The position numbers and the translations under genes are program-made. Positions 22,169 through 32,170 of a stretch of DNA of 64,000 bases are shown in pieces. The notes under the pieces are model-generated. The model was not told the origin of the DNA, ran no database searches, and saw only the letters and a program-made list of their open reading frames with translations. Source of the DNA: Armillaria gallica (lineage: Eukaryota > Basidiomycota > Agaricomycetes > Agaricales > Physalacriaceae); assembly GCA_037576215.1 (NCBI GenBank), contig JBANDB010000004.1, positions 5,270,001 through 5,334,000 on the forward strand, given 5' to 3'. Within the stretch, counting starts at the first letter, position 1, and each line of letters opens with the position of its first letter.

Positions 22169-23036
22169 ATGGAGGTATGGTATAAGGAAATTACTACCCA
22201 GAATGACTTTGCCGAGGTAAGTATGTTTTACTCTTCTCCGGCTCCACTAATAACAGTCTGTTTAGGGAGCGTCTGATCAGCATTTGCCTACTATGCGCGA
22301 TGCTCTCGACGGTCTCCGTGACATGGAAGCCTCGGTATTCCATTCTACCAACTATCTCATAACCCAAGTCACGACATGTACTCCGTTTCAGGAGAAAGCA
22401 ACGCTGACCATATTCGAACCTTTCCGTGACGCCGTCGTTGATTTCCTCATTCCTGTCGTCGAAGCTTGGTCACATGTGGCGCCCGTCGTCAGCTACTTGG
22501 CGAATCTCCCGGCCCCACCATCATCCTGGATCGCTGGGAAGTACTATTCCATGCGGCTGAACTCTCAATCTGCAAGAAGCTGTCTCTCCAACCTCGATGA
22601 GGTCGTTGCCAGCCTCGAGGCTCCACTGCTCGATCAGCTCCGCGGACCATGGGGACTCGAGGAGCTGTTTCGCGTATTGAAGTGGCTGGGGACATTGTCG
22701 ACACGAGTGGATATCCTGGACAGTTTACATCAGCTATTACTCGAATTTCGCAACTACTGCGTGCGCACTATGCGGTACCTGGACGTCATTGAGCAGTTCG
22801 TTGTTGGTCTGCATGATTTTTTCAGGGACGAGGGTCGTGTAAGAGCATTGAACGGGCGCGAGGAAGTATGCAGGCGATTGCATGATCTGAGCCGATCTGC
22901 GACCAAAAGTATGCAGCATGCTCCTTCTCACCCGTATATGCTTGGATTGAAGGGCTCGGAGGTATCGGTCAGGTCAGATTACAAGGACCGAGGTCATCTT
23001 CGCGAGGACTCTACATTTTCCCAAATTATTCACTAG
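22169..23036 (+). CDS. Family B protein B1, two exons, 272 aa, unknown function
   Basis: Exon 1 is 22169-22216 (16 codons), the intron is 22217-22265 and exon 2 is 22266-23036. The phase-0 intron is in the same place as in the truncated copy at 29285-29549. I do not recognise the family. It looks alpha-helical and soluble: LDGLRDMEASVFHSxNYLITQ opens the conserved part. IFEPFRDAVVDFL and a region with VVSYLANLP follow, then LGTxSTRVDILDSL, YLDVIEQ and a charged C-terminus. No clear membrane segment. B1 and B2 converge on the non-coding stretch 23037-23479. Co-location with family A in two places suggests a linked role, but this is inference. Confidence 0.75.
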
Positions 23037-23479
23037 GGAATTGAACTTTCGAGGGTTCGTTCCCCATTCAGAAACAGCATTTTATCTGGAAATAAAGATC
23101 TCGTATGTTTTATTCGCATGCATGTGTTCATTCAAGGGAAATAGAAGAGAGAAAAGGCTTCGATGCCCACAGTGAAGGTGCCAATGTGTCGCTGTCTTGT
23201 ATCACCTGAAGCTGCAGTGTCGAGAGTAGAATGAAATCCTAAATACTGCTAGCCGATGCGACTGAGGTAGCGGTGCTAGTAGTATCGAAGCAAGCTTGAA
23301 GAGAATCACGCGCCGGCAAGCCGACTCCCGCTCCCAGCGATCCCAGGCCCTACGGCCTAGCACAATGTCTGCGTCACACTTCAAATGTTGTACAAAGTCA
23401 ATGACTGAAAAACGGTGGGTTATATTGACACGATCGCAGTCTTGATTTACAATGTACTTAAGTCTCTATTCATTGTCAT
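23037..23479. other. Non-coding between convergent B1 and B2
   Basis: Holds the relic A-type upstream region (about 23180-23312) and no gene. It marks a place where an A gene was probably lost or a B gene landed. Confidence 0.45.
23285..23312 (-). promoter_or_regulatory. Orphan relic of the family A upstream element
   Basis: The block GAGAATCACGCG, preceded by TCGAAGCAAGC, resembles the A-gene element with its CACGTG changed to CACGCG and a short insertion. The sequence on its left (23180-23285) also resembles the A5 upstream region. No A gene follows; B1 and B2 end on either side. Confidence 0.4.
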
Positions 23480-24397
23480 TCAAGGGATAATTCGGGAAAA
23501 TGTAGAATCCTCCCGAAGATGGCGTCGGCCCTTGTAGTCCGAGCGGACTGGTACCTCTGAGCCCTTCTGTCCGAGCTCAGACGAGTGGTAAGGAGCATAC
23601 TGCATACTTTCCACCGCAAATTGACTCAAATCATACAATCGTCGGCTTATTTCCTCCCGCCCGTTCAATGCTCTTACACGGCCCTCATCACTGCAAAAAT
23701 CATGCAGGCCAACAATGTACTGCTCGATGACGTTCAGATACCACATCGTGCGCTCGCAGTAGATGCGAAATTCGAATAGTAACTGAGGTAGGCTGTCCAG
23801 GATATCCACTCGCGTCGACGATGTCCCGAGCCATTTCGATGTGCGAAGCAGCTGCTCGAGCCCACATGGTCCGCGGAGCTGATTGAGGAGCTGATCCTTA
23901 ACTTGGACGATGGCTGTACAGAGAATCGGCAAACAGACTCTTGCAGACTGCGCGTTTAGTCGGATGGAGTGGTACATTTCACCAATCCAGGACGTCTCCT
24001 CAGGATCCGGAGTTGGTTGGTGTAGAACGCTTGCAAAGAAGCTGACAACATAGGCTACATCTGACCATGCTTCGATGACTGGCTTGAGGAAATCGACAAC
24101 GGCATCACGGAAAGGCTCGAATATGGCCAGCGTTACTTTCTCTTGAAAAGGAGTACAGATCGTGACTTGAGTTATGAGATAGTTGGCAGAGTGAAAGACC
24201 GAGGCCTCCATATCGCGGAGACCGTCGAGAGCAGCGTGCATAGTAGGCAAATACTCTGCAGACGCTGCCTGCACAGACCAGTGAGTTTGAGCCACGAAAG
24301 AGTGAAGATAAACAATACCCCAACGTCCTGGTCGTGTTCTGGTTGCCAGGAATAAGCTATTGATTTTATTAGATGACATTGCGCTTACCTGGGACAT
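23480..24397 (-). CDS. Family B protein B2, 305 aa as one open frame, unknown function
   Basis: Clearly paralogous to B1 from LPTM (about residue 50) to the end. It shares the LDGLRDMEASVFHS, LITQV, CTPFQEK, IFEPFRDAVVDFL, STRVDILDSL and REDSTFSxIIP blocks. The frame is open from ATG 24397. The N-terminal 50 codons are uncertain: MSQ followed at once by GTAAGC, and a C-AG at about 24268 just before the conserved part, suggest one or two short introns as in B1. The product could therefore be about 40 residues shorter. No membrane segment or known domain. It follows A6 and lies convergent with B1. Confidence 0.7.
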   Translation of the reverse strand: MSQVSAMSSNKINSLFLATRTRPGRWGIVYLHSFVAQTHWSVQAASAEYLPTMHAALDGLRDMEASVFHSANYLITQVTICTPFQEKVTLAIFEPFRDAVVDFLKPVIEAWSDVAYVVSFFASVLHQPTPDPEETSWIGEMYHSIRLNAQSARVCLPILCTAIVQVKDQLLNQLRGPCGLEQLLRTSKWLGTSSTRVDILDSLPQLLFEFRIYCERTMWYLNVIEQYIVGLHDFCSDEGRVRALNGREEISRRLYDLSQFAVESMQYAPYHSSELGQKGSEVPVRSDYKGRRHLREDSTFSRIIP

Positions 24398-24589
24398 GCT
24401 GATGGTGGTAATAAATCAAACGTAAATAGTTCAGAAAGTTGCTTATGTTACAATGTCTCAGCAATGGAGTGGTCCAAGTTTCTACTCGACAGAAAAAAAA
24501 CAAGCTATATAGTCGGGCGAAGAGAAACGAAGATGGGTCAAAATACGAAGAGGTCAATTTTTCGAAAAGGAATGATAGGAAAGATCGAA

Positions 24590-26163
24590 CTAGTCGTCGA
24601 ACACCCATTTCTCATGCAGAATCCTCCGTTTCCGACTGAGAATCACTGGATATCGTAGCTGAGAGCCCATCTTCAAGAGCGGTAGAGACCGGGACGAGCA
24701 CAATATTACTGACTTGCGTTTGCGCCGGGCAAGGCAATGAAGCCTATTCTGCTGAGACACTGCCGTTCCTATCATTACTATGAGAGACCGTTCCAAAGGC
24801 ATTCTGGTAGATACTAAGTAGTCGCTGCAGTACTTGAGAGTCGAGAAACACGGGGAAAGATGCTCTGAATGGAGTCGACGGTGCGTGGTAAGCAGTATAG
24901 TAGGTTCAGGACACATCGTTGTCGGGTGAGGCAATGACATAGTCGTTCCAATGGTGGGCGGAAAGTTTTTGTCGGCCCAATTAGATAACTCCTGCAGCCG
25001 GGACCGGATATTGGACAGCTCTTCGCGTCCTCCCAGGAACTTGATAAGATATTTGCTTGAATGAACGACAGAAAGAAACGAGAGGAAAAATGACATACCG
25101 AAGCTCGGAAAGCCTCTAGGAAACGCTTCGCATGCAACACATCCCACAGGGGTGAACATTCAGCCTCAGCTATGAGGGTCAGCAACGCTGCCATGTCTCT
25201 CACCGCCCAAATGAGTCGGAATGTCTCGACGTTCAAGCGGTCGACACGACCGGCCATTCTCCTCATACACAGACACGCACTCCGGGCTGAGCGAGATAAG
25301 CTTCGACTGGTCAGATTAGAAAAGACATACCCATCATTGCCACCAAGCAACCGAGCGGCAGAGCATAGGCTACAAAGGTTATGATTGCAGAATCACGATC
25401 TACACTTTGGGTCCACGTCAAAAAAACACCGCCCACACAAAGTGGTATGAGTGATATGACTGTGCTCCAGAGAAGATGGTCGAAGAACCTGAGGAGGTTC
25501 CTAGCGTTGAGATCCTGAAATAATGAGGAAGGGTGAATTTTGCCTGAAAAACAGCTTTGGACTGACCTTGTGTTGTCTAACGACGACCTTTCGCAACATG
25601 CACGTCTTGTCCTCCAACTGTGGACCGGCAACTTTGCATCGACGACGAAGGCTGAGACTGAACGTCATGCTGTCCAAGTTATTGTCCTTGATTTCCTGGA
25701 GAATGTCGTTTATAAGCTCAGGACAGGCGCTTTGGAGGTAACCTTGGTATTCGAGGATGTCGTAAATGGCGTAGAGCGTTTTCGTTAGAACATGTGGTCT
25801 GATGGATCTTCAAGCGGGTCATGTCAGTCAGACAGACAGAGACGTTTCATTTTTGGCTCACAGCTCGATGAGACGGCTATTGAAGTCATACCAGTTAAGA
25901 TCCTTGCTTAAAACGCTAGACGCATACGCAAGGCGTCTGGCAGCAGGATACGAGGCAGGATCTTTACAGTGAAGAATTTTCCATAGATGATCGATCCATT
26001 TCGTGCCGGCTATGATATCGTTTGCGACAGGTAATTGATAGAAGTCAGCCCAATGGGACGGTACACTGGCAGCCTTGGAGTGTGAATCCACGGCCAGACT
26101 ATCGGGAGCGCTCTGAATATTCTGCAGAAGAGAATCTCTAGACTTGATGATGTTGAGAGTCAT
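24590..26163 (-). CDS. Family A protein A6, five exons, 454 aa, frameshifted tail
   Basis: Exons in coding order are 26163-25862, 25807-25567, 25514-25331, 25286-25099 and 25039-24590. Phases are as in the family and the model closes at 454 residues. The core is normal: HWADFYQLPVANDIIAGTKW, RRRCKVAGPQLEDK, two hydrophobic segments, IWAVRDMAALLTLIAE and FLGGREELSNIRS. After WADKNF in the last exon, one base is missing relative to A5 and A7. The conserved A-HHWND stretch is therefore read in another frame, and the last 120 or so residues are unrelated to the other tails (the SIFPRVSRLSS remnant lies in a different frame). In the original frame a TGA would follow shortly, as in A7. Core function may be intact. 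Confidence 0.75.
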
Positions 26164-26986
26164 GGGAAAAGATGTCGAATCGAAAAATACGTCGATGCAG
26201 GTAAGCAACGCAAGAAGTTGAGCGCGTATATTGAGCTATCCCGCTTGGACCCAGACAGGAATCCGCGCTATTGTACTTTCCACATATAATTAGATTCTCG
26301 ACCGCCATGGAGAAAATGCATCCCAGCTCACCGTGTATCTCTTCTTCCGGCAGTGTTATACTCACCCGGTGGGCCGTGTCTGGGAATCGAGTCTTCGCCT
26401 ATGCACTACTGAGCTTCCGTGTATTTCCCTAGGCGGTGCCTCGAAAGAAGGGAATCCAAAATATTGCTGGTTGACGCGTGCCAAGGAGGAGGAGGTTTTT
26501 TCAGTAGACACGGCGTCGGTAGTGATGGCGGTATTGAGGCAAGAGAATCACGTGTCTGGCTTCACCGACCGGCATCTCTAATATGTTGCATATGTACACC
26601 ATTGGAGGATATGGACTGAATACAAGCCGAGTATAGCGGGTAATTCGTCCAGCCCCTCAGAAAACCCAACAGTGACCGTACCTATATACTTGCTATCTTT
26701 CCAACGTCCTTCCTATGATTTATTTTACATCATGGCGTCTTGTTTTTATAACGAGCTGCTAAGGTAGATCAGTACTAGTAGTCTACCCTTATGCTCCTGA
26801 GCTGTATCAGCAGAGGTACCTAATAAATTTAGTCTTCTAGTTTGCTTTCAGTTTTCCTAATTTCTTGGTGCGTTGGAATCAGTTATCCCAGGACCGTTCT
26901 TTATCACTGCAATACAGTTGGGAAAACATTTGTACGAGTAAATTTACAAGCTAATCGGAAGAGGATGTTGAATACGTCCTACAATA
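26164..26986. other. Upstream region of A6 and 3' flank of F3
   Basis: Apart from the CACGTG element at 26534-26554, no gene or clear site was seen. Bases 26650-26980 are AT-rich and unique here. Confidence 0.5.
26534..26554 (-). promoter_or_regulatory. Conserved upstream element of family A (copy for A6)
   Basis: Minus strand reads CACGTGATTCTCTTGCCTCA plus one A: one base differs from the A1 copy. It lies 371 bases before the A6 start codon. Confidence 0.55.
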
Positions 26987-28693
26987 TCAAAGTTCATCCG
27001 AGTCCGGATCTTCGTCCTCCAGACAGAAACTGAGCTTAAGCCCCTCGCCTTTCAGACTGTCCAAAGCACTCTTAGCCGCCTCATCAAGATCGTAGCTCCA
27101 CCGCCACCCTGCCACCAATAGTCTGAGCTTCGTGAGATACGATGCGTTGGATGGGCGACGCACTCGCGAAGCAACCATGTCGACAAATGCGGAATTGAGG
27201 AAAGCGATGTGAGTGTCGCGGAGAGCATTCAGGTAAACACTTATTGTTTTCAGGGACGGAACCATGGAATGCTGAAGTGAACCGTCTACCAGACTGACCT
27301 CACCCAATCGCGTCACAAGAGACTGCATAATGGGGTCATAAGTGTCTACCCACTCGTTGTATTCGACGAGGAATTCCTGCAAGCTAGGCGTGATCTGTAT
27401 AATTTTCACAAGGTTGTCGTCCAAGACCACATCGACAAGGCTTAATCGTGTTAGGGAACATTGGGATTGTAGAAGCATCTCATGTAGCGCGTCCAGCGCA
27501 TCCTCCGGGCAAAGTGTAGGATCATCGGATTCTCCCATTCCTAGCTCCCACTCGGTGGCTAGCTTGAATTCCTTCAGCGATGGTAGCACCAAGCTGCGCA
27601 TAAAAGTTGGCGACGATGTTGAAAGTTCCTTGACCGATCTGGACATGACACGAAGGGTGGGAAATAGGGTGGACATCAGGGGATCCTCGTAGTCACTGTA
27701 TGAGAATGAACGGAGTTTTGGAGCTGATTTCACAACGTCGAGGTATTCGAGGGTCAGCCGGTCTCCGCAAAACGGTCTTGCATCAGAGAAAGATACTAGA
27801 TTGGTGACTGAGAAACGGATGTTGGCTCCGGGGTGCATGCCTTTCAGATGCAGTTTTTCGAGTTTTGGGGCTATCTCAAAGGCACTAATATCTCCGGACT
27901 GCGGGTGTCCGTCATGACAATAGATGTACGCCTCTCTGAGCGAATCAATCTTTCCGCGGACGAAAGAGAGTCGTGGAAGCAGGGATGGGTTGAGCCTCAT
28001 TTCGACGGCTCTCCATTGTTTTGAATGGCCAACCATGATATCGAAACATCGCTCCATTGCTTGGGGTTTCTCTTCCTCGACCTCCGAGAAGAGATCATCG
28101 TAATGAAAATAAAAATCGAGGGGATGTTTACGAGAGCGTTCGAGGATGACACTTAGTATTTCTACTGCCGTGTCAGCCGTCAGATGCACTTTACGTTGGT
28201 AGGAGAAAGGCATCTCCACTGCCATGGTAGCCCATAGCTCCGGACAAAACGTTTCAATGACATTCCGCCACGAGCTGCACACTTGGCCAAGATGCCACGG
28301 CCCCTCTCGTATTGTAAAGACGTTGAATCCGGAAAGACGCCTCTCCGATATGTCTCCGAATTCGCTACCTTTCCACGCACGACATAGGATCTCCATTGTG
28401 ATCTCTGAGGGAATACGACGCATTGGAGATAGTGCTATCTCGTAGTCTTGTTTGAGTGACTGTAGGCGTGACACTCGAGCTTCCACCGATGCGGCAACAT
28501 TATGGAGTAATACAAGGTCGTTCTGTAGTTCAGCGAGAGCCGCCGTCAGACACTCTAAAGATGTCTTCAGCCCAGTAGATTGTAGAGGTGATGGTCCTCC
28601 GTTTGTGCGTAGAAGGGAGGCAACATCGGGTGGGTGGGTGAAGGTTGATATCCAGTCGTGCTTGGCCAAGATCTCCTCCAAAGTTGATTGCAT
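26987..28693 (-). CDS. F-box protein with leucine-rich C-terminal region (F3), 568 aa
   Basis: One long exon, paralogous over its whole length to F2. The ATG at 28693 (MQSTLEEILAKHDW) is chosen as start because F2 aligns from its own MQS. An upstream ATG at 28738 is in frame but lies beyond a CCATTTCAG acceptor-like sequence. Residues about 40-90 are coiled-coil-like. The F-box-like core (MRRIPSEITMEILCR, then GPWHLGQVCSSWRNVIE and CPELWA) is at about 90-160. The C-terminal half has regular Leu-rich blocks (LRSFSYSDY, LPSLKEF, MVPSLK) and ends acidic. It is likely an SCF substrate receptor by family; the target is unknown. It stands alone, without its 3' flank duplicated. Confidence 0.85.
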   Translation of the reverse strand: MQSTLEEILAKHDWISTFTHPPDVASLLRTNGGPSPLQSTGLKTSLECLTAALAELQNDLVLLHNVAASVEARVSRLQSLKQDYEIALSPMRRIPSEITMEILCRAWKGSEFGDISERRLSGFNVFTIREGPWHLGQVCSSWRNVIETFCPELWATMAVEMPFSYQRKVHLTADTAVEILSVILERSRKHPLDFYFHYDDLFSEVEEEKPQAMERCFDIMVGHSKQWRAVEMRLNPSLLPRLSFVRGKIDSLREAYIYCHDGHPQSGDISAFEIAPKLEKLHLKGMHPGANIRFSVTNLVSFSDARPFCGDRLTLEYLDVVKSAPKLRSFSYSDYEDPLMSTLFPTLRVMSRSVKELSTSSPTFMRSLVLPSLKEFKLATEWELGMGESDDPTLCPEDALDALHEMLLQSQCSLTRLSLVDVVLDDNLVKIIQITPSLQEFLVEYNEWVDTYDPIMQSLVTRLGEVSLVDGSLQHSMVPSLKTISVYLNALRDTHIAFLNSAFVDMVASRVRRPSNASYLTKLRLLVAGWRWSYDLDEAAKSALDSLKGEGLKLSFCLEDEDPDSDEL

Positions 28694-29284
28694 CACAACC
28701 TGAAATGGAAATCTCCATAAGCAACTAGACGACAGCATCTAAACGCTAAAGGCGCACACAAGCTAAAATCGTTGTTTTGTGCACCTGATCGGATGGAGGG
28801 ATAGTTCGACGAGGGGAACAGAAAACGATAAGTCGTTCGCAGCAGCAGAAGACAAGGATGAAGGGAGAAAACAGTAAGTTAGGTCAATTTGATGCGGATG
28901 TATATGAAACGTCGTAATTCGAAGCCTTCGGTTGTGAAGCGAAACTGGCTGGACGACATTATCGCCCGCATCCAGATAAAATACAGCGTGGCATTCCGAT
29001 ACACTTGACAGCAGCGTAACAACTTGTGAAAGCGGCGAGGACGTGACCATCGAGCAAGGTTGGAGCGTGAAAGGGGGACAACTTAGGGCCCCGATCGGTT
29101 GCTACGGTTGCCTATTTTGCTAGGTTCGGAGCAAGCCCGCTCCGTGCCGTGCTGTTTTGCACGCTGCAATTCGATTCTTTCATTCGCATCACGTCTTCAT
29201 CTTTCATGGGGAGTGGAGTTCTGGTATTCAATTACTAAGCTGATTTCTCTACAGGAAACCAGACTTGGAACTGCTGACGATCTT
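28694..29284. other. Intergenic between F3 and B3
   Basis: No gene is supported. An open frame at 28763-29050 on the minus strand lies in the F3 upstream region and has no paralog upstream of F2. Confidence 0.5.
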
Positions 29285-29549
29285 ATGTCCTCGCTACTGA
29301 CCTCTCGGGATGGTGCTCAGGCTGAGGTGGGTATCTTCGTTTTCCTATCGCACTCGATACTGACATCCGGTGTCTGCTCAGGAGCCATCCGAGGATCCCT
29401 TGCCTTCTGTGCAAAACTCACTTCAGGCCCTCACGGACATGGAGACGTCGTTCTATCATTCTGTCCAGTACTTGATAACCCAGACAGCCATTTGCGCCCC
29501 TTCGATTGAGGAGCCCAAACTCGTATCTTTCTTATCTCTTTTACGATAA
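29285..29549 (+). pseudogene. Family B truncated copy B3
   Basis: Exons 29285-29326 and 29382-29549, with the intron at the same phase-0 position as in B1, give 69 codons and then TAA. The second exon matches the start of the conserved part of B1 and B2: LQALTDMETSFYHSVQYLIT, then CAPSIEEPKLVSFL where B1 has CTPFQEKATLTIF. The remaining 200 residues of the family are absent from the following sequence. It may make a short peptide, but a decayed copy is more likely. Confidence 0.6.
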
Positions 29550-30111
29550 TCTGAAGGAGGAGATCCTTCGGGTGATGGAGGGGGTTGCCAGTGCGCTGAC
29601 GTTACAGACTGGCGCCAGACAAAGCGATAATAGATTCTCGAATTCACTGGCTACGGCGTCTATCTGTCGTGTCAAATTTCCGATAAAATTGAACTGAGAT
29701 CACGGCCGTACATCCGTACATAAACCTACATAGTCCAGCGCTTCGGATCAGGGTGAAGAGAAACAGAAAAGTAAAAATTCGAAACGGCATGACGTTCAAA
29801 GAAGAAGAATAGCAGCATGAACATCCATCTTTCACGCCAAATTTTCCGCTCCTGAAGGAGAATCACTGGGCTTCTCCCTACGCTGTAGATACAGGAACAT
29901 GAGCAGTAGTATTGGTTTCCATTTTTGCGGTGGTGCGTTGTTGATACTCATTCTGCTGAGATGGTGTCATCTGTAGGTCCCTATCGTCGCCGCGAATCTG
30001 TCCCAAAGGCCTTCTGATAAATACTTGTCACTGCGGTACTTGAGAGTCGAGAAATACGAGGAAATCTGCTTTGAGGGAGAGTCGATGGTGCCTGGAAGCG
30101 ATGTAGTAGTT
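29550..30111. other. 3' flank of A7 with relic tail
   Basis: Bases about 29967-30111 on the minus strand still resemble the long C-terminal tail of A5 (the FLVFLDSQVP-like stretch) but lie after the A7 stop codon. The rest has no gene. Confidence 0.5.
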
Positions 30112-31381
30112 TCATGGCACATCATTGTCGGGTGATGCATCGTCATGGTCGTTCCAATGGTGCGCGGCAAAGTTTTTGTCAGTCCAATTAGGTAACTCCT
30201 GCAGCCACAACCGAAGTTCAGACAACTCTTCACGTCCTCCCAGAAACTGGATAAGATATTTGGTCAGATGAACGACGAAAGGACACAACAGGAAAAATGA
30301 CATACCGAAGCTCGGAAAGCCTCTAGGAAACGCTTCGCGTGCGACACATCGCACAACAACGAACCCTCGGTCTCAGCTATGCGAGTCAACAATGCTGCCA
30401 TGTCCCTCACTGCCCAAATGAGTTGGAATACGTTGGTGTTCAAGACGTCGACGTCACGGGCAAGCCAGCAAGCCCATGGATAGTTTAATAGTGCTGAGCA
30501 AGATGAGTCGCGACCAGTTAGTACATTAGAAAAGACATACCCATCATTGTTATCAAGCAGATGGGCGGCGTGAAGCAGAATACAAAGATCGTGAATGCAG
30601 GATCGGATTCTGTACCGGATAAAACCAAGGCCAACAGCCAAAGTGTAGACACAGAAGCTAGAGCTCCCACGCCACAGAGAAGATATTCAAAATATCTGGG
30701 GACGTTGTGAGCACCGAGGTCCTGAGTGATGGGGAGGATGGGGAGGTATGAGTTTCGCACGACTGGAAGAACAGCCTTGGACTCACCTTGTGTTGTCTAA
30801 TGACCACCTTTTGCAACACGCACGTCTTATGCTCCAACTGAGGACTAGCGACTTTGCATCGATGACGAATACTGACACTAAAGGACATGCTACCCGAGTT
30901 TCCGTCTTTGATTTCTTGGAGAATGTCGTTTATAAGCCTAGGACAGACAATTTCAAGGTGACCATAGTATTCAAGGATGTCGTAGATGGCGTAGAGCGTT
31001 TTCGTTCGAACATGTGGCCTGATGAATCTTCAAGTGGTTTAGGTCAGTCAGAAACAGAAAGAGACTTCATTTTCTGGCTCACAACTGGATGAGGAGGCCG
31101 TGATCCCAAAAATTCTTTGTGAGACGATTGATTAAACTCCTAGATGAAAAGGCAAAGGAGCCAGACGCATGGTACGAAGCAGGAGTTGTGCAGTGGAGGA
31201 CTTCCCATAGGGTATCGATCCATTTTGTGCCGTTTGTGATATCGTTCGTGACAGGTAATTGATAGAAGTCGGCCCAGTGGGAGAGTGTACCAGCAGCCTT
31301 GGAGACCGAATCAGGCGCAAAGCTGGCAAGAGCGTTTTGCGGAAGAGAAGATTCTCCAGACCTGATGTTGTTGAGAGTCAT
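30112..31381 (-). CDS. Family A protein A7, five exons, 347 aa, unknown function
   Basis: Exons in coding order are 31381-31083, 31027-30787, 30721-30541, 30493-30306 and 30246-30112. Exons 2, 3 and 4 (241, 181 and 188 bases) match A1 and A4 exactly. The model closes at 347 residues. It has HWADFYQLPVTNDI in exon 1 and RHRCKVASPQLEHK before the membrane pair in exon 3 (GALASVSTLWLLALVLSG and FTIFVFCFTPPICLITMM). IWAVRDMAALLTRIAE is in exon 4. The last exon runs FLGGREELSELRLWLQELPNW and AAHHWNDHDD, then stops at SPDNDVP. It is closest to A6. It borders the mobile region: its upstream flank reaches the first Helitron end 387 bases away. Confidence 0.84.
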
Positions 31382-31700
31382 GGTAGAAAATATCGAATCG
31401 GCAGATACGCGAATGCAGGTGACCAGCTTGAAGAAAACGAGAGCATATACTCAGGCTGAGATGTCCCGTCGGACTCGGACAGGAAGCCGCCCTATTGTCC
31501 TTTACGCATAAAGTAAGATCCTCGAGACCGCCAAGGAGTAAATATCCCTACTCACCAAGTATTTCTTCTTCGAGCTGCGTTATACTCTCCCCGGAGGTCG
31601 TGTCTGGAAATCTGGTCTTCGCCTATGCTGCCGAGCTTCCTTGTATTGTCCCTGCTCGCAGCGCCTCGAAAAAGAACGAAATCGTAAATGGTGGTGTGGA

Positions 31701-31717
31701 GTTAAGAGAATCACGTG
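31701..31717 (-). promoter_or_regulatory. Conserved upstream element of family A (copy for A7, shortened)
   Basis: Minus strand reads CACGTGATTCTCTTAAC, the first 14 bases as in A1. It lies 320 bases before the A7 start codon. Confidence 0.5.
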
Positions 31718-32089
31718 CCAGTGGGTTCCGGCTAGGGCCGCTTTGTAAACTCGCGGAACTATTAAGTACTAGCGGGGACCCGTGAAGCGTTGGATTTCTA
31801 GTGTAAAATATACCGAAACACATTTTATGTAGCTATAAGATATTGGTATATGCGAATTTATGCGGCCACGATCGTGCGGCACCAGTAACTTTGGGTGTCG
31901 CTGCATGGAGCAAACCATCACAATATTTCCTGAAATATGGTTTAAGCAAGACCACATGGAGTATAAGACATATCTTAGCTCTCTCTCTCGTTCTCCATCC
32001 ATGCTAATCAGGCTTCATTTCCGAACCGCACTGTAGTACTCCTCAAGGGGTTGTTGATGGTATTTACTGCGGTGATTCGGTACCTTGTC

Positions 32090-32170
32090 TGGAGTCTGTG
32101 CTGATAGGCATGTCGCGTTGTCAGGATGATTCCAATAGTAGCATCGAACATGGTTTCTTCAGAAAAGATG
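32090..32170 (-). pseudogene. Relic of Helitron Rep first exon
   Basis: The minus strand encodes FSEETMFDATIGIILTTRHA, which matches the first Rep exon of unit C (FSEETSLDADVEAIRTTRRA). Nothing further of the Rep gene is recognisable in unit A. It shows that unit A derives from a relative of unit C. Confidence 0.5.

Noticed and set aside
28763..29050. 95-codon minus-strand frame upstream of F3
   Set aside because: It lies in the F3 upstream region, and the F2 paralog has nothing similar.
4143..31381. Naming family A as a known spore-killer or incompatibility protein
   Set aside because: Multi-exon membrane-type architecture and local expansion are suggestive, but no motif links it to any described killer or incompatibility family.
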